Positions 42,349-50,949 of a DNA stretch of 50,949 bases are shown here, one piece after another; the stretch's first letter is position 1, and each line of letters starts with the position of its first letter. The stretch comes from Secundilactobacillus similis DSM 23365 = JCM 2765 (GTDB taxonomy: Bacteria; Bacillota; Bacilli; Lactobacillales; Lactobacillaceae): assembly GCF_001311075.1 (NCBI RefSeq), contig NZ_BBAD01000016.1, forward strand, positions 1-50,949, written 5' to 3'. Made by a program: the position numbers and the translations under genes. The notes beneath the pieces were generated by a model. The model saw only the letters and a list, made by a program, of their open reading frames with translations. It had not been told where the DNA came from and ran no database searches.

Positions 42349-42480
42349 GTGACCAAATATTGTACTGATAACTGTGTAACTAAGGCATTTGCTTAGTCGA
42401 TGACTTTGTAACCCTGACTGGTTGGCAGTTGAAGTTAAAAGCTAGCTCAATGATATTCAATGTTGCAACATCGAATGGGC

Positions 42481-42966
42481 TTAAACCACTGCGCAAAGCA
42501 ACAGCCCACCCATAATACCAAAGACGATGGTTAAATTGACCATATTAAACTGCGTCGCATCGTGCACCTTCTTTTGGAAATCATTGGCCAAGGCAGTTAA
42601 CGGCAATGACGTATTAATCACCGCTTGGTAGTCGTCAATGAGCTGCTGAAACGTCTGATTAACAGCATTGAACTTGAGGTCTTGCATCCAAGCGAGCCAA
42701 GAAGTCAAAAAGGCGATTAAAATGATGACGGTCCCGCTAAAGATGACCGGATCACTCATGATATCGTGGGTCACAGTGACTGATTTAATCAGGGCAGTGG
42801 GGGTTTGAATGATTAAAACCGCCACTACCGTGATAACGATCAGTAACATGCAGATCAATTGAATCAAGTTTAATCTGCGGTGCCGATTTGCCTGTTGTTC
42901 TAATGATAAGAGTTGTTCCTGAACGTTAATTTGGTTAGTTGTAATGTAGCCTTCGCGAATAAGCAT
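42481..42966 (-). CDS. Three-helix membrane protein, paralogue B
   Basis: 161 residues from ATG 42966 (AAGGGA upstream; an in-frame GTG at 42984 is less likely). Same layout as the protein at 31047-31535: charged N-terminal helix (QEQLLSLEQQANRHRRLNL), membrane helices near 36-56, 77-97 and 141-160, and a soluble helical stretch beginning DLKFNAVNQTF. Function unknown. Shares a 17-base promoter element with its paralogue. Confidence 0.65.
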   Translation of the reverse strand: MLIREGYITTNQINVQEQLLSLEQQANRHRRLNLIQLICMLLIVITVVAVLIIQTPTALIKSVTVTHDIMSDPVIFSGTVIILIAFLTSWLAWMQDLKFNAVNQTFQQLIDDYQAVINTSLPLTALANDFQKKVHDATQFNMVNLTIVFGIMGGLLLCAVV

Positions 42967-43089
42967 GGCATGGCGTCCCTTCACTAAAGTAATACAGTGT
43001 TATGAGCTAACACCAGTTGGTAAGTTCGTTGTGCTATGTGTACGTGACGACTCGAGCGTCGAACAACGTGGGTCTTTTGTATGTTTCCT

Positions 43090-43106
43090 AATACTAGTAT
43101 ACGTCA
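43090..43106 (-). promoter_or_regulatory. Shared control element, paralogue B
   Basis: AATACTAGTATACGTCA (plus strand) differs by one base from 31624-31640 upstream of paralogue A. Only one copy of the TATACGTCA core is present here, against two at paralogue A. Confidence 0.55.
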
Positions 43107-43135
43107 TTCAAGTGCGGATGACGCTGTAATTTAGC

Positions 43136-44026
43136 TTATTCGGGCTGTTTTAACGAATCTTGGGTAATCAAGACACTGCCAATGATCATGAGCAACAGTG
43201 CAACTATGAAAGGAATGGTGATTGATTCACGCAAGAATAGAATTGAGATCAGCACCGCAACGAACGGCGAAACGGCGTAATACGCACTTGTTTTAGCTGC
43301 GCCGAGGTAACGTTGCGCAAGAATATAGAAGTAGATGCTGATGCCAAAGGCGAAGAAGCCCAGTAATAACAAGTCAACCACTGTCCAAAAGGGTGGCCAC
43401 TTTTCGCCTAGCGTGAGTGCAACCAGTAAGCTACCGATCCCGACGCCCCAACCTTTAACGATGACGACCTGTAGCGGATCCTTATTGGAAAGCACGCGCG
43501 TAAGATTATTTTCAAATCCCCAGCAAACTGTTGCCAACAACGCTAAAATTGACCCCCAAGAGAGACTAAACTGATTAAAATCGTTGAAACTTAATAGTAA
43601 ACTTGCAGCTGTCACAATGACAATCGCCCAGCTTAAACGGTGGCTGACCCGTTCGTGAAATAGGGTCTGTGCTAGAAGCGTCGTTGCTACGATTTCAAAG
43701 TTACCCAGCAATGAGATGTTACCGGCAGAAGTGAGTTGAATCCCCATGTTCATCAGGACACCAGCTAAAACGTTGGCGATAATCATCACAATGAGCGCTG
43801 GGAGGTCGTGACGGCCGAGCGAGGTTTCTTGTTGATGTCCCTTAGTGCGGTGAATAAGTGGCAGTAGGGCTGTCATGCCTAATCCCGTGCCAAAGTACAG
43901 TAAAGCGGACAATATTGCCGGGGCTGCTGAAACCACTAGTAGTTTCGCTAATGGAGGATAAAGGGCGTATAGGACGGCTGATAATAACGCAAAACCGATT
44001 GCGCGTCTGGTTGTTCGAGTTGACAT
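43136..44026 (-). CDS. EamA/DMT family transporter
   Basis: 296 residues with ten hydrophobic helices in two EamA repeats, the drug/metabolite transporter plan. Repeat 1 includes LGMTALLPLIHR and LMNMGIQLTSAGNISLLGN, repeat 2 GSILALLATVCWGFENNLTR and the final YYAVSPFVAVLISILFLRES. Likely exports a metabolite or amino acid; substrate unknown. Confidence 0.88.
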   Translation of the reverse strand: MSTRTTRRAIGFALLSAVLYALYPPLAKLLVVSAAPAILSALLYFGTGLGMTALLPLIHRTKGHQQETSLGRHDLPALIVMIIANVLAGVLMNMGIQLTSAGNISLLGNFEIVATTLLAQTLFHERVSHRLSWAIVIVTAASLLLSFNDFNQFSLSWGSILALLATVCWGFENNLTRVLSNKDPLQVVIVKGWGVGIGSLLVALTLGEKWPPFWTVVDLLLLGFFAFGISIYFYILAQRYLGAAKTSAYYAVSPFVAVLISILFLRESITIPFIVALLLMIIGSVLITQDSLKQPE

Positions 44027-44223
44027 ATGATGATCCAGATCCTCTCGTGATCAATAGTTACTTTTAGTGTAGTGCGACCAGCGTAAGAGTTTGTTGTTGA
44101 TTAATTGATCATATTAGTTGGAAGTTAAGCTGAGTTGGGCGGAATCGTGAAATGTGATTAAAATTGTTATCTATTGATGTACTTTGAGTGATGGTTTTCT
44201 CATTATTCACTAACGGGGAACCT

Positions 44224-44274
44224 AAAAAAGGTAATACCCGTCATAGCTTGCTGCACTATAGTGGGTATTACCTA
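44224..44274. terminator. Terminator of tautomerase gene
   Basis: AGGTAATACCC pairs with GGGTATTACCT over a long partly paired loop, with A-rich left flank giving Ts on the minus strand. Confidence 0.8.
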
Positions 44275-44311
44275 TTTGAAAGTGATTAATAAAACGTGAA
44301 CCGTTAGGCGA

Positions 44312-44704
44312 TTACAGCTCGCCAGTGATAAACTGCGCTTGCCCGTTCGCAAAGCTCCAATCGGCATCGCCATTTTCAACCATATCGATCATTAAGTCGT
44401 GTGGATCGAAATCAAAGGTTGCTTGGAGTTTGGCTAAAAAGGTCTTATAGAAGGTGAGCTTTTCGGCTTCCGGCCGGGGACGCGTTCGAATGTTTAACAT
44501 GATTCGGTGTGGGGAGCGGTTGAAGCCCAAACCAGTATCGGCCATGACCAGATAGTCAGGATCGAAGAAACTAACGGTCTGATAACGGTCACCTTCAGGC
44601 GCGTGGAAAACTTCGAGGGTCGTGTCGTAGGCTAAATCAAGAATTGTCTTCACTTGCGGTTTCGTCCAGCTGCCCTGAACGAGGTTAAATTGAAGTAGTG
44701 GCAT
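44312..44704 (-). CDS. Tautomerase family protein
   Basis: 130-residue protein of the tautomerase superfamily (long, Tautomerase_2 type). The catalytic N-terminal proline follows the initiator Met (MPLLQFNLVQG), with KTILDLAYDTTLEVF and RTRPRPEAEKLTFY later. Keto-enol tautomerisation of an unknown substrate. The start is ATG 44704. Confidence 0.85.
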   Translation of the reverse strand: MPLLQFNLVQGSWTKPQVKTILDLAYDTTLEVFHAPEGDRYQTVSFFDPDYLVMADTGLGFNRSPHRIMLNIRTRPRPEAEKLTFYKTFLAKLQATFDFDPHDLMIDMVENGDADWSFANGQAQFITGEL

Positions 44705-44813
44705 GTTGGGGCCTTCTTTCTATGTTAATTACCTAATAATAGCGTGTGCTGTTGGATTTAGCAATCGATTTTGCTTATTTTAGCATTATCGGTTAATTAC
44801 CCAAGCTAAATTG

Positions 44814-44844
44814 TTGACTTAGAGTGGACTCCAAGTTGTAGACT
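44814..44844 (+). promoter_or_regulatory. MerR-type promoter of aldo/keto reductase
   Basis: TTGACT, a 19-base spacer, TAGACT. The spacer carries the dyad CTTAGAGTGGACTCCAAG. The overlong spacer and this dyad are typical of MerR activators of the NmlR/AdhR group, which respond to aldehydes or electrophiles. Confidence 0.8.
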
Positions 44845-44870
44845 ATTAAAGAACTTAAAGGAGGTACACC

Positions 44871-45716
44871 ATGACAGTCATTACAGAAACCTTTGATTTA
44901 AACAACGGCATTAAGATGCCTAAAGTGGGCTTTGGTACTTGGCAAACCCGCCCTGGCAAGGAAACCTATGATGCGGTCACTAACGCATTGAAGGCGGGGT
45001 ACCGCTTCTTGGATACCGCTAAAGCTTATGAGAACGAACAAAGTGTCGGTGAAGCGTTAGCTGATTTCGACATCGATCGCAGTGAGGTCTTTGTACAAAC
45101 GAAGCTACCCGGCGAAACGAAAACTTATGAAGGCACGTTACGGGACTTTGAAAGTAGTCTGAAGGCGTTGAACTTAGACTACGTTGATTCCTATATTATT
45201 CATGCACCCTGGCCATGGAATGATATGGGGTCAAATCACGATGACGATAACCGTAATGTCTGGCGCGCAATGCAAGAAATTTATGCCAGCGGTCGTGCTA
45301 AGTCGATTGGGGTGTCTAACTTTAACTCTCACGACTTACAAAACTTACTAGATTGGGACGGCTTAACGGTGACACCAGCCGTTGATCAGATTCAGTACTA
45401 CGTTGGTCATACGCAACCAACCATTGTGAAAACTGCAGAAGATCACGGTATTGTGGTTCAAGCCTATTCACCATTGGCAACCGGTGGCTTGTTGAATAGT
45501 GCTAAGCTAGAACAGTTGGCTGGGCACTACAACGTGACAGTCTCACAATTAGCACTGCGTTACGTCATTCAAAAGGGCGCCGTTCCGCTACCGAAGGCCC
45601 GAGCAATGGCCCATGTTGAAGCAAACACCAAGTTGGATTTTGTCATCAACAATGATGATATGAAGACATTGGATGGGATTCAATCAAATGGTGGTTGGCA
45701 TCCAGTTGGTGATTAA
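44871..45716 (+). CDS. Aldo/keto reductase
   Basis: 281-residue NADPH-dependent aldo/keto reductase. The catalytic tetrad Asp48, Tyr53, Lys78 and His111 is present (FLDTAKAYENE, FVQTKLP, YIIHAPWP), with GVSNFNSHDL and PLPKARAMAHVEAN coenzyme loop. It reduces carbonyls such as methylglyoxal or 2,5-diketogluconate-like substrates. ATG 44871 follows AAGGAGG. Control by a MerR-type promoter fits aldehyde detoxification. Confidence 0.92.
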   Translation: MTVITETFDLNNGIKMPKVGFGTWQTRPGKETYDAVTNALKAGYRFLDTAKAYENEQSVGEALADFDIDRSEVFVQTKLPGETKTYEGTLRDFESSLKALNLDYVDSYIIHAPWPWNDMGSNHDDDNRNVWRAMQEIYASGRAKSIGVSNFNSHDLQNLLDWDGLTVTPAVDQIQYYVGHTQPTIVKTAEDHGIVVQAYSPLATGGLLNSAKLEQLAGHYNVTVSQLALRYVIQKGAVPLPKARAMAHVEANTKLDFVINNDDMKTLDGIQSNGGWHPVGD

Positions 45717-45825
45717 TTGATAAAATCGGGTTTCGTCAACTGACGGAACTCGATTTTTAGGTTGGGTAGTTGTAAACCTTCCGACAAGTAATCAATCATT
45801 TTTATCAAATTGTGATTCAAAAAAT

Positions 45826-45856
45826 TTGACTTGGAGTGGACTTCAACGTTTAAACT
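45826..45856 (+). promoter_or_regulatory. MerR-type promoter of DUF3737-malY
   Basis: TTGACT, a 19-base spacer, TAAACT. The spacer dyad TTGGAGTGGACTTCAA closely matches the aldo/keto reductase promoter, so one MerR regulator, encoded outside this window, probably controls both. Confidence 0.78.
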
Positions 45857-45929
45857 AGATTTATAGTCTGACGACCGAATAGTCGCCATTCAGATGTCGA
45901 TAACGAATTGAAGGAGTTTGAAAGAGAGA

Positions 45930-46780
45930 TTGAAATTAATTAATCAGCAAGTGATGGAGGGTGAACGGGCGCTATTTCAAGCCCACGACCTCCAGATTGA
46001 AAATAGTACGTTTCAAAATGGTGAATCACCACTCAAACATGGCCACCATTTAAAAATTGATCATACGCTGTTTAAGTGGAAATACCCGCTTTGGTACAGC
46101 GATGATATTTCGGTGACTCAGAGCACTTTGAAGGCGGGGCTCATGCGGGCATTTGGTACACCACGCATTTGACCATGGATCACGTGATGATTGAAGATAC
46201 CAAAACGTTTCGGCATGCCGGCGATTTAAAGTTGAGCCACTTGACGATGAGTGATGCTAAGGAAACGTTATGGTGGTGTCACGATGTTCAACTTGATCAC
46301 GTGACGGCAACTGGCGATTACTTTGGGAAGAACTGCGAAAACGTGGTTGTGAATGATTTGCAGTTGTCAGGAAACTACGCGTTTGATGGTGGTCGTAATA
46401 TCGAAGTACACAATTCGACGTTTCAGACGCACGACGCCTTTTGGAATTGCGAAAACGTGACGGTTTATGATTCAACCCTGATTGGCGAATACCTCGCTTG
46501 GAATAGTAAGAACATCACCTTTATTAACTGTTGGATCGAAAGCGAGCAGGGGCTGTGCTACGTGGATCACCTGACAATGAAGAATTGCGCGTTGGTCAAC
46601 ACTAACTTGGCTTTTGAGTATTGCAGTGAAATCGATGCTGAGATTACGACGACGATTGACAGCGTTAAGAATCCAGTGAACGGGCGAATCAAAGCGCCAG
46701 CGATTGGTGAAGTGATCTTTGACGATCCGGCAATTCAGGCAAGTCAGACGCAAATTCAAACTCGGAGGCAATCAGCATGA
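45930..46780 (+). pseudogene. DUF3737 beta-helix protein, frameshifted
   Basis: DUF3737 family, about 283 residues when corrected. The start is likely TTG 45930 (reading MKLINQQVMEGERALF; a TTG at 45918 touches the ribosome site). A one-base loss in the GGGG run 46136-46139 breaks the frame; the second frame continues GIWYTTHLTMDHVMIED and ends in NPVNGRIKAPAIGEVIFDD. Repeated short strands (NCENVVVNDLQL, NSKNITFINCW) indicate a right-handed beta-helix. Function unknown; widespread in lactobacilli. Its stop overlaps the malY start (ATGA). Confidence 0.85.
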
Positions 46781-47945
46781 GTGATGCATTTTCAGAAATG
46801 ATCGATCGGCAACACACGAATTCCGTGAAGTGGGACGTGGCGGATGGCGAACTGCCAATGTGGGTCGCCGATATGGACTTTAAAACGGCGCCAGCATTAT
46901 AACGGCACTCAGCCAAACGGCTCAGCAAGGCATCTTTGGTTATCAAGAAGTTCCTCAGGCATACTTTGACGCGGTTAAACGGTGGTACCAAACGATGCAC
47001 CACTGGCAGTTAGACACGGAATGGTTGATTTTTGCGACCGGTGTCGTGCCAACGATTTCGTCTGCCGTTCGCCGACTGTCCAACGTGGGTGATAACGTGT
47101 TGGTTCAAGCGCCCGTCTACGATATTTTCTACCATTCGATTGAAAATAACGGGCGGCACACGCTATCCAGTGACCTCCAGTACGTTGATGGGCAGTACCA
47201 AATCAATTGGGCGGACCTTGAAGCAAAAATGGCGGCGCCACGAACGACGTTGATGATCCTATGCAACCCACATAACCCAATCGGGATTGTGTGGCCGGCT
47301 GAAACGTTGGGTCGAATCGGTCAGTTGGCAGCGGAAAATGGCGTTACGGTAATCTCGGATGAAATTCATGGTGATTTAACGGCGCCTGGTGTCGACTACA
47401 TCCCGTTTGCGTCAGTTAATGACGTTAACGCGCAGCACAGCGTGACTTGTGTTTCGCCAAGTAAGACGTTCAACGTTGCGTCACTACATGCGGCAACCGT
47501 CATCGTGCCGAATCCGCAGTTACGGGCAATCGTGGATCGGGGACTTAACACGGATGAACTTGCAGAACCCAACACTTTTGCGATTCCAGCGACAATTGCG
47601 GCGTATACGCAAAGTGACGAGTGGGTCCTAGCGTTGCGGCAGCAATTACAGGCCAATAAGGATCAAGTTGCTAATTTCGTGGCCGAACAACTCCCACAAT
47701 TACGGGTTGTTAAAGGCGACGCGACCTATCTGGTGTGGTTAGATATCAGTCAACTAAATCTACCGGCGACGCAGTTTAGTCAGCAGTTGCGTGCGCAGAC
47801 GGGGCTGTTCTTATCTAACGGTGCTGAATATCGAGGAAATGGTGATCAATTCGTCCGCATCAACGTTGCATGTCCGGCAGAGCGATTGACGGATGGGCTC
47901 CAAAGACTCAAACGCGGTGTTGAGACGATTATTCGTTCGGCATAG
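46777..47945 (+). pseudogene. MalY/PatB aminotransferase (C-S lyase), frameshifted
   Basis: PLP-dependent class I/II aminotransferase of the MalY/PatB type, a cystathionine beta-lyase, 389 residues when corrected. ATG 46777 has CGGAGG upstream and overlaps the DUF3737 stop. MSDAFSEMIDRQHTNSVKWD and WVADMDFKTAPA read normally, then one base lost near 46894-46898 breaks the frame; the rest (QTAQQGIFGYQEVP, ATGVVPTISSAVR, ILCNPHNPIG, and the PLP lysine in SPSKTFNVA) is intact. Co-regulated with DUF3737 by the MerR-type promoter. Confidence 0.87.
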
Positions 47946-47957
47946 ACGTAATAGCTG

Positions 47958-48000
47958 AAAACACTCACGAAATTCACTCGAATTTTGTGAGTGTTTTTTT
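47958..48000 (+). terminator. Terminator of malY
   Basis: AAAACACTCAC pairs with GTGAGTGTTTT and is followed by Ts. The AT-rich stretch 48001-48261 beyond it holds no gene. Confidence 0.85.
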
Positions 48001-48261
48001 GATATCCTGCATAAAGATAATCATTTGATTTCTACAAGCATAAGGTCATTCAAACAGTTTCGATTTCGTTTTAAGTGGGATGGATTTAGTGAAAACGACT
48101 GAAAATTTGGCTGACAACTCAGAAGAGATTACCCGATTTCTTCCGAATTAGCGTTAAAAATATTAATTTTTGAAAGTCACGTGAAACCGTGATGTATCAA
48201 TGGATTAGCGCCTTCGAAAAAAGAAAAATAAATAATTGGACCGTATCAATTTCAGAAATTG

Positions 48262-48289
48262 TTGACTTTTGTCGAAATATTGGTATTAT
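48262..48289 (+). promoter_or_regulatory. Promoter of phosphoketolase
   Basis: TTGACT, 16 bases, TATTAT, with an AT-rich leader of about 75 bases ending in GAAGGAG. No good cre match seen. Confidence 0.65.
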
Positions 48290-48369
48290 TAGACAAGTAC
48301 AAAATGGCTTTTGATGATTCACGTTAATTGTTTGAAAGACTGTATTTATTTACGAAGGAGTGTAATTTC

Positions 48370-50829
48370 ATGGCAGTAGATTTCGATTCCAAGTCATACT
48401 TGGAAAAAGTTGATGCATGGTGGCGTGCCACAACGTACCTTTCAGGTGGTATGATCTTCCTGAAGAGCAACCCATTGTTCTCAGTAACTAACACACCAAT
48501 CAAGGCAGACGACGTTAAGGTTAAGCCAATTGGTCACTGGGGGACTATCTCAGGCCAAACTTTCCTTTATGCTCACGCTAACCGTTTGATCAACAAGTAC
48601 GGCTTGAACATGTTCTACATTGGTGGCCCTGGTCACGGTGGCCAAGTAATGGTTACTAACTCTTACTTGGATGGTACCTACACTGATGCTTATCCAGAAA
48701 TCACGCAAGACCTTGAAGGTATGTCACGCTTATACAAGCGTTTCTCATTCCCTGGTGGGATTGGGTCACATATGACTGCCCAAACACCTGGTTCTCTCCA
48801 CGAAGGTGGCGAACTTGGTTACTCATTATCACATGCTACTGGTGCCGTTTTAGATAACCCAGACCAAATTGCCTTTACGGTTGTTGGTGATGGCGAAGTT
48901 GAAACTGGTCCAGCTATGACTGCTTGGAACTCAATCAAGTTCTTGAACCCTAAGAACGACGGTGCCGTATTGCCAATTCTTGACGTTAACGGCTTCAAGA
49001 TTTCCAACCCAACGCTCTTCAGTCGGATGAGTGATGAACAAATCACGAAGTTCTTCGAAGGTTTAGGCTGGTCACCACGTTTCCTTGAAAACGATGATAT
49101 CCACGATTACATGACTTACCACGAAAAGGCTGCTAAGTTGTTTGATCAAGCTATCGAAGACATCAAGGCAATCCAAAAGGACGCCCGTGAAAACGGCCGT
49201 TACGAAGATGGCGAAATCGCTGCTTGGCCAGTTGTTATCGCTCGTTTGCCAAAGGGTTGGGGCGGTCCTACTCACAACCCAGCCGGCGAACCAATCGAAG
49301 ATTCATTCCGTGCGCACCAAGTACCACTTGGCTTGAGCCAAAAGAACTTGAGCGAATTACCAGAATTCGAAGCATGGATGAACTCATACAAGCCAGCTGA
49401 ATTGTTCAACGCTGACGGTTCATTGAAGGCTGAAGTTGCTGACTTTGCACCTAAGGGTGACAAGCGGATGGCAGCTAACCCAGTTGCTAACGGTGGTCGT
49501 GCACGTGGCGAAAAACCTGAATTGCTTGACTTACCTAACTGGAAAGATTACGCAAACGAAATCAACGAAAGCAACCGTGGGACTCAATTGCCAGATGGCA
49601 ACCGTAACATGGATATGAACGTTCTTTCTACGTTCTTTGCTGGCGTTGCTACTAAGAACCCTAACTCATTCCGGATCTTCGGCCCTGACGAAACCATGTC
49701 AAACCGTCTCTGGGAAATGTTCAACATTACTAACCGTCAATGGATGAGCAAAGTTAAGGAACCAAACGACCAATACGAAGCCCCAGAAGGCCGTATCTTG
49801 GATGCTCAATTATCTGAACACCAAGCTGAAGGTTGGTTGGAAGGTTACACGTTAACTGGCCGTCAAGGGATCTTCGCTTCATACGAATCATTCCTTCGTG
49901 TCGTTGACTCAATGACTACTCAACACTTCAAGTGGATCCGTCAAGCTGCTGCTGAAGACTGGCGCAATGATTACCCATCATTGAACTTGATCTCGACTTC
50001 AACTGTGTTCCAACAAGACCACAACGGTTACACCCACCAAGATCCAGGTATGTTGACTCACTTGTCAGAAAAGAAGTCTGACTTCATCCGTCAATACCTG
50101 CCAGCTGATGGTAACACCTTATTAGCTGTCTTTGACCGTGCATTCACTGACCGTCAAAAGGTTAACCACATCGTTGCTTCTAAGCAACCTCGTCAACAAT
50201 GGTTCTCAATCGACGAAGCCGAAGAATTGGCTAACACTGGTTTGAAGACCATCGACTGGGCATCTACTGTTGCTGAAGGCGAAGACGCTGATATCGTCTT
50301 TGCAAGTGCTGGTGTTGAACCAACCATCGAAACGTTGGCTGCTTTACACTTAGTTAACGAAGCCTTCCCAACTGTTAAGATGCGTTACGTCAACGTTGTT
50401 GAATTGGAACGTCTTCAAAAGAAGAACGGCCCATTGAACGACGACCGTGCCTTGACTGATGCTGAATTCAGCTCATTCTTCGGCGAATCAGGGACTCCTG
50501 TTGTCTTTGGTTTCCACGGTTACGAAGACTTGATCGAATCATTCTTCTACGAACGCGAACACTTAGGCTTACGTGTCCACGGTTACCGTGAAGATGGTGA
50601 CATCACCACTGCTTACGATATGCGTGTCTACTCAGAATTAGACCGTTTCCACCAAGCTAAGGATGCTGTTAACACCTTGGCTGCCAAGGGTGCTATCGAC
50701 GCTGCTGCTGCCGAAGCCTTTGACAAGAAGATGGATGACATCTTAGCTAAGCACTTCAAGGTTACCCGTGACGAAGGTCGCGATATTGAAGAATTTACTA
50801 AGTGGGCTTGGACGCCATTGAACAAGTAA
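48370..50829 (+). CDS. xfp: Xylulose-5-P/fructose-6-P phosphoketolase
   Basis: 819-residue thiamine-diphosphate enzyme that splits xylulose 5-phosphate with phosphate to acetyl phosphate and glyceraldehyde 3-phosphate, the key step of heterolactic metabolism. Seen: [47 protein letters not shown], the ThDP motif [11 protein letters not shown], and [14 protein letters not shown] 48370 has GAAGGAG upstream; a longer in-frame reading from 48328 is not needed. Codon use is strongly biased (AAC, TTC, GAC), as in highly expressed genes. It would use the pentose from the GH120 xylosidase and hexose from phosphorolysis. Confidence 0.96.
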   Translation: MAVDFDSKSYLEKVDAWWRATTYLSGGMIFLKSNPLFSVTNTPIKADDVKVKPIGHWGTISGQTFLYAHANRLINKYGLNMFYIGGPGHGGQVMVTNSYLDGTYTDAYPEITQDLEGMSRLYKRFSFPGGIGSHMTAQTPGSLHEGGELGYSLSHATGAVLDNPDQIAFTVVGDGEVETGPAMTAWNSIKFLNPKNDGAVLPILDVNGFKISNPTLFSRMSDEQITKFFEGLGWSPRFLENDDIHDYMTYHEKAAKLFDQAIEDIKAIQKDARENGRYEDGEIAAWPVVIARLPKGWGGPTHNPAGEPIEDSFRAHQVPLGLSQKNLSELPEFEAWMNSYKPAELFNADGSLKAEVADFAPKGDKRMAANPVANGGRARGEKPELLDLPNWKDYANEINESNRGTQLPDGNRNMDMNVLSTFFAGVATKNPNSFRIFGPDETMSNRLWEMFNITNRQWMSKVKEPNDQYEAPEGRILDAQLSEHQAEGWLEGYTLTGRQGIFASYESFLRVVDSMTTQHFKWIRQAAAEDWRNDYPSLNLISTSTVFQQDHNGYTHQDPGMLTHLSEKKSDFIRQYLPADGNTLLAVFDRAFTDRQKVNHIVASKQPRQQWFSIDEAEELANTGLKTIDWASTVAEGEDADIVFASAGVEPTIETLAALHLVNEAFPTVKMRYVNVVELERLQKKNGPLNDDRALTDAEFSSFFGESGTPVVFGFHGYEDLIESFFYEREHLGLRVHGYREDGDITTAYDMRVYSELDRFHQAKDAVNTLAAKGAIDAAAAEAFDKKMDDILAKHFKVTRDEGRDIEEFTKWAWTPLNK

Positions 50830-50847
50830 TTCTGAAATTTTAACATT

Positions 50848-50885
50848 AAAAGCTCTGTTGCCGGTCTCGGTGACGGGGCTTTTTT
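50848..50885 (+). terminator. Terminator of xfp
   Basis: AAAAGCTCTGTTGCCGG pairs imperfectly with CGGTGACGGGGCTTTT and ends in Ts. Confidence 0.8.
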
Positions 50886-50949
50886 GCTAGTGTGCGGAGC
50901 GAGGCGGTCATAAAGCGACGTGTAGCGGTCTCTAAGTTAAACTACCGGG

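Overview
The window comes from a heterofermentative-type lactic acid bacterium of the Lactobacillaceae (Levilactobacillus, Lentilactobacillus or Secundilactobacillus-like; the genus is my inference). It carries full-length xylulose/fructose-6-phosphate phosphoketolase, a GH120 beta-xylosidase, disaccharide phosphorylases with beta-phosphoglucomutase, an L-Lys/D-Asp cell-wall cluster, T-box control and typical AGGAGG ribosome binding sites. No prophage, transposase, rRNA or CRISPR array is visible.

Layout. 1-5.8 kb: minus-strand operon of two GH65 phosphorylases and pgmB. 6-7.7 kb: a frameshifted gene, a small membrane protein and a CPBP protease. 7.8-10.6 kb: a truncated LacI regulator beside a GH120 xylosidase, with cre-like sites. 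10.6-13.3 kb: an OhrR-type repressor, small proteins and tRNA-Leu(CAG). 13.4-19.2 kb: asnB, murE, D-aspartate ligase and aspartate racemase, a coherent peptidoglycan cross-bridge cluster. 19.2-20.6 kb: DUF1516, DUF2187 and tRNA-Gly(CCC). 20.6-28.4 kb: an accessory stretch with an unknown protein, a DEDDh exonuclease fused to a helix-turn-helix, two EAL paralogues, a TMEM175 channel, an esterase, a tandem pair of unknown paralogues and a thioredoxin. 28.6-29.85 kb: a LysR gene behind a T-box leader. 30.2 kb: an orphan zinc-ribbon/AP2 protein in AT-rich DNA. 31-33 kb: a three-helix membrane protein and a BASS transporter. 33.1-34 kb: two large GC-rich multibranched inverted-repeat elements without a gene. 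34-36.9 kb: LOG protein, a small Xre regulator with a heptamer array, and a GGDEF-EAL protein. 37-44.7 kb: a VIT pair, HxlR/OYE, a GNAT, a quinone reductase, a second three-helix membrane protein, an EamA transporter and a tautomerase. 44.8-48 kb: an aldo/keto reductase and a DUF3737-MalY operon, each behind a MerR-type 19-bp-spacer promoter. 48.3-50.9 kb: phosphoketolase.

Three themes stand out. First, eight genes carry ten single-base indels, nine losses and one gain, each explainable as a change in a short homopolymer; restoring them gives family-typical full-length proteins, so many apparent pseudogenes may be sequencing or polishing errors. Second, regulation is rich: T-box, MerR-type promoters, a heptamer operator array, a shared promoter/operator element for two paralogous membrane proteins and cre sites. 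Third, three EAL-type c-di-GMP proteins with graded loss of catalytic residues lie within about 14 kb.

The best candidates for undescribed biology are the two structured intergenic elements at 33.2-33.9 kb, the exonuclease-HTH fusion, the tandem unknown paralogues between the EAL genes, and the paired three-helix membrane proteins with a common control element.
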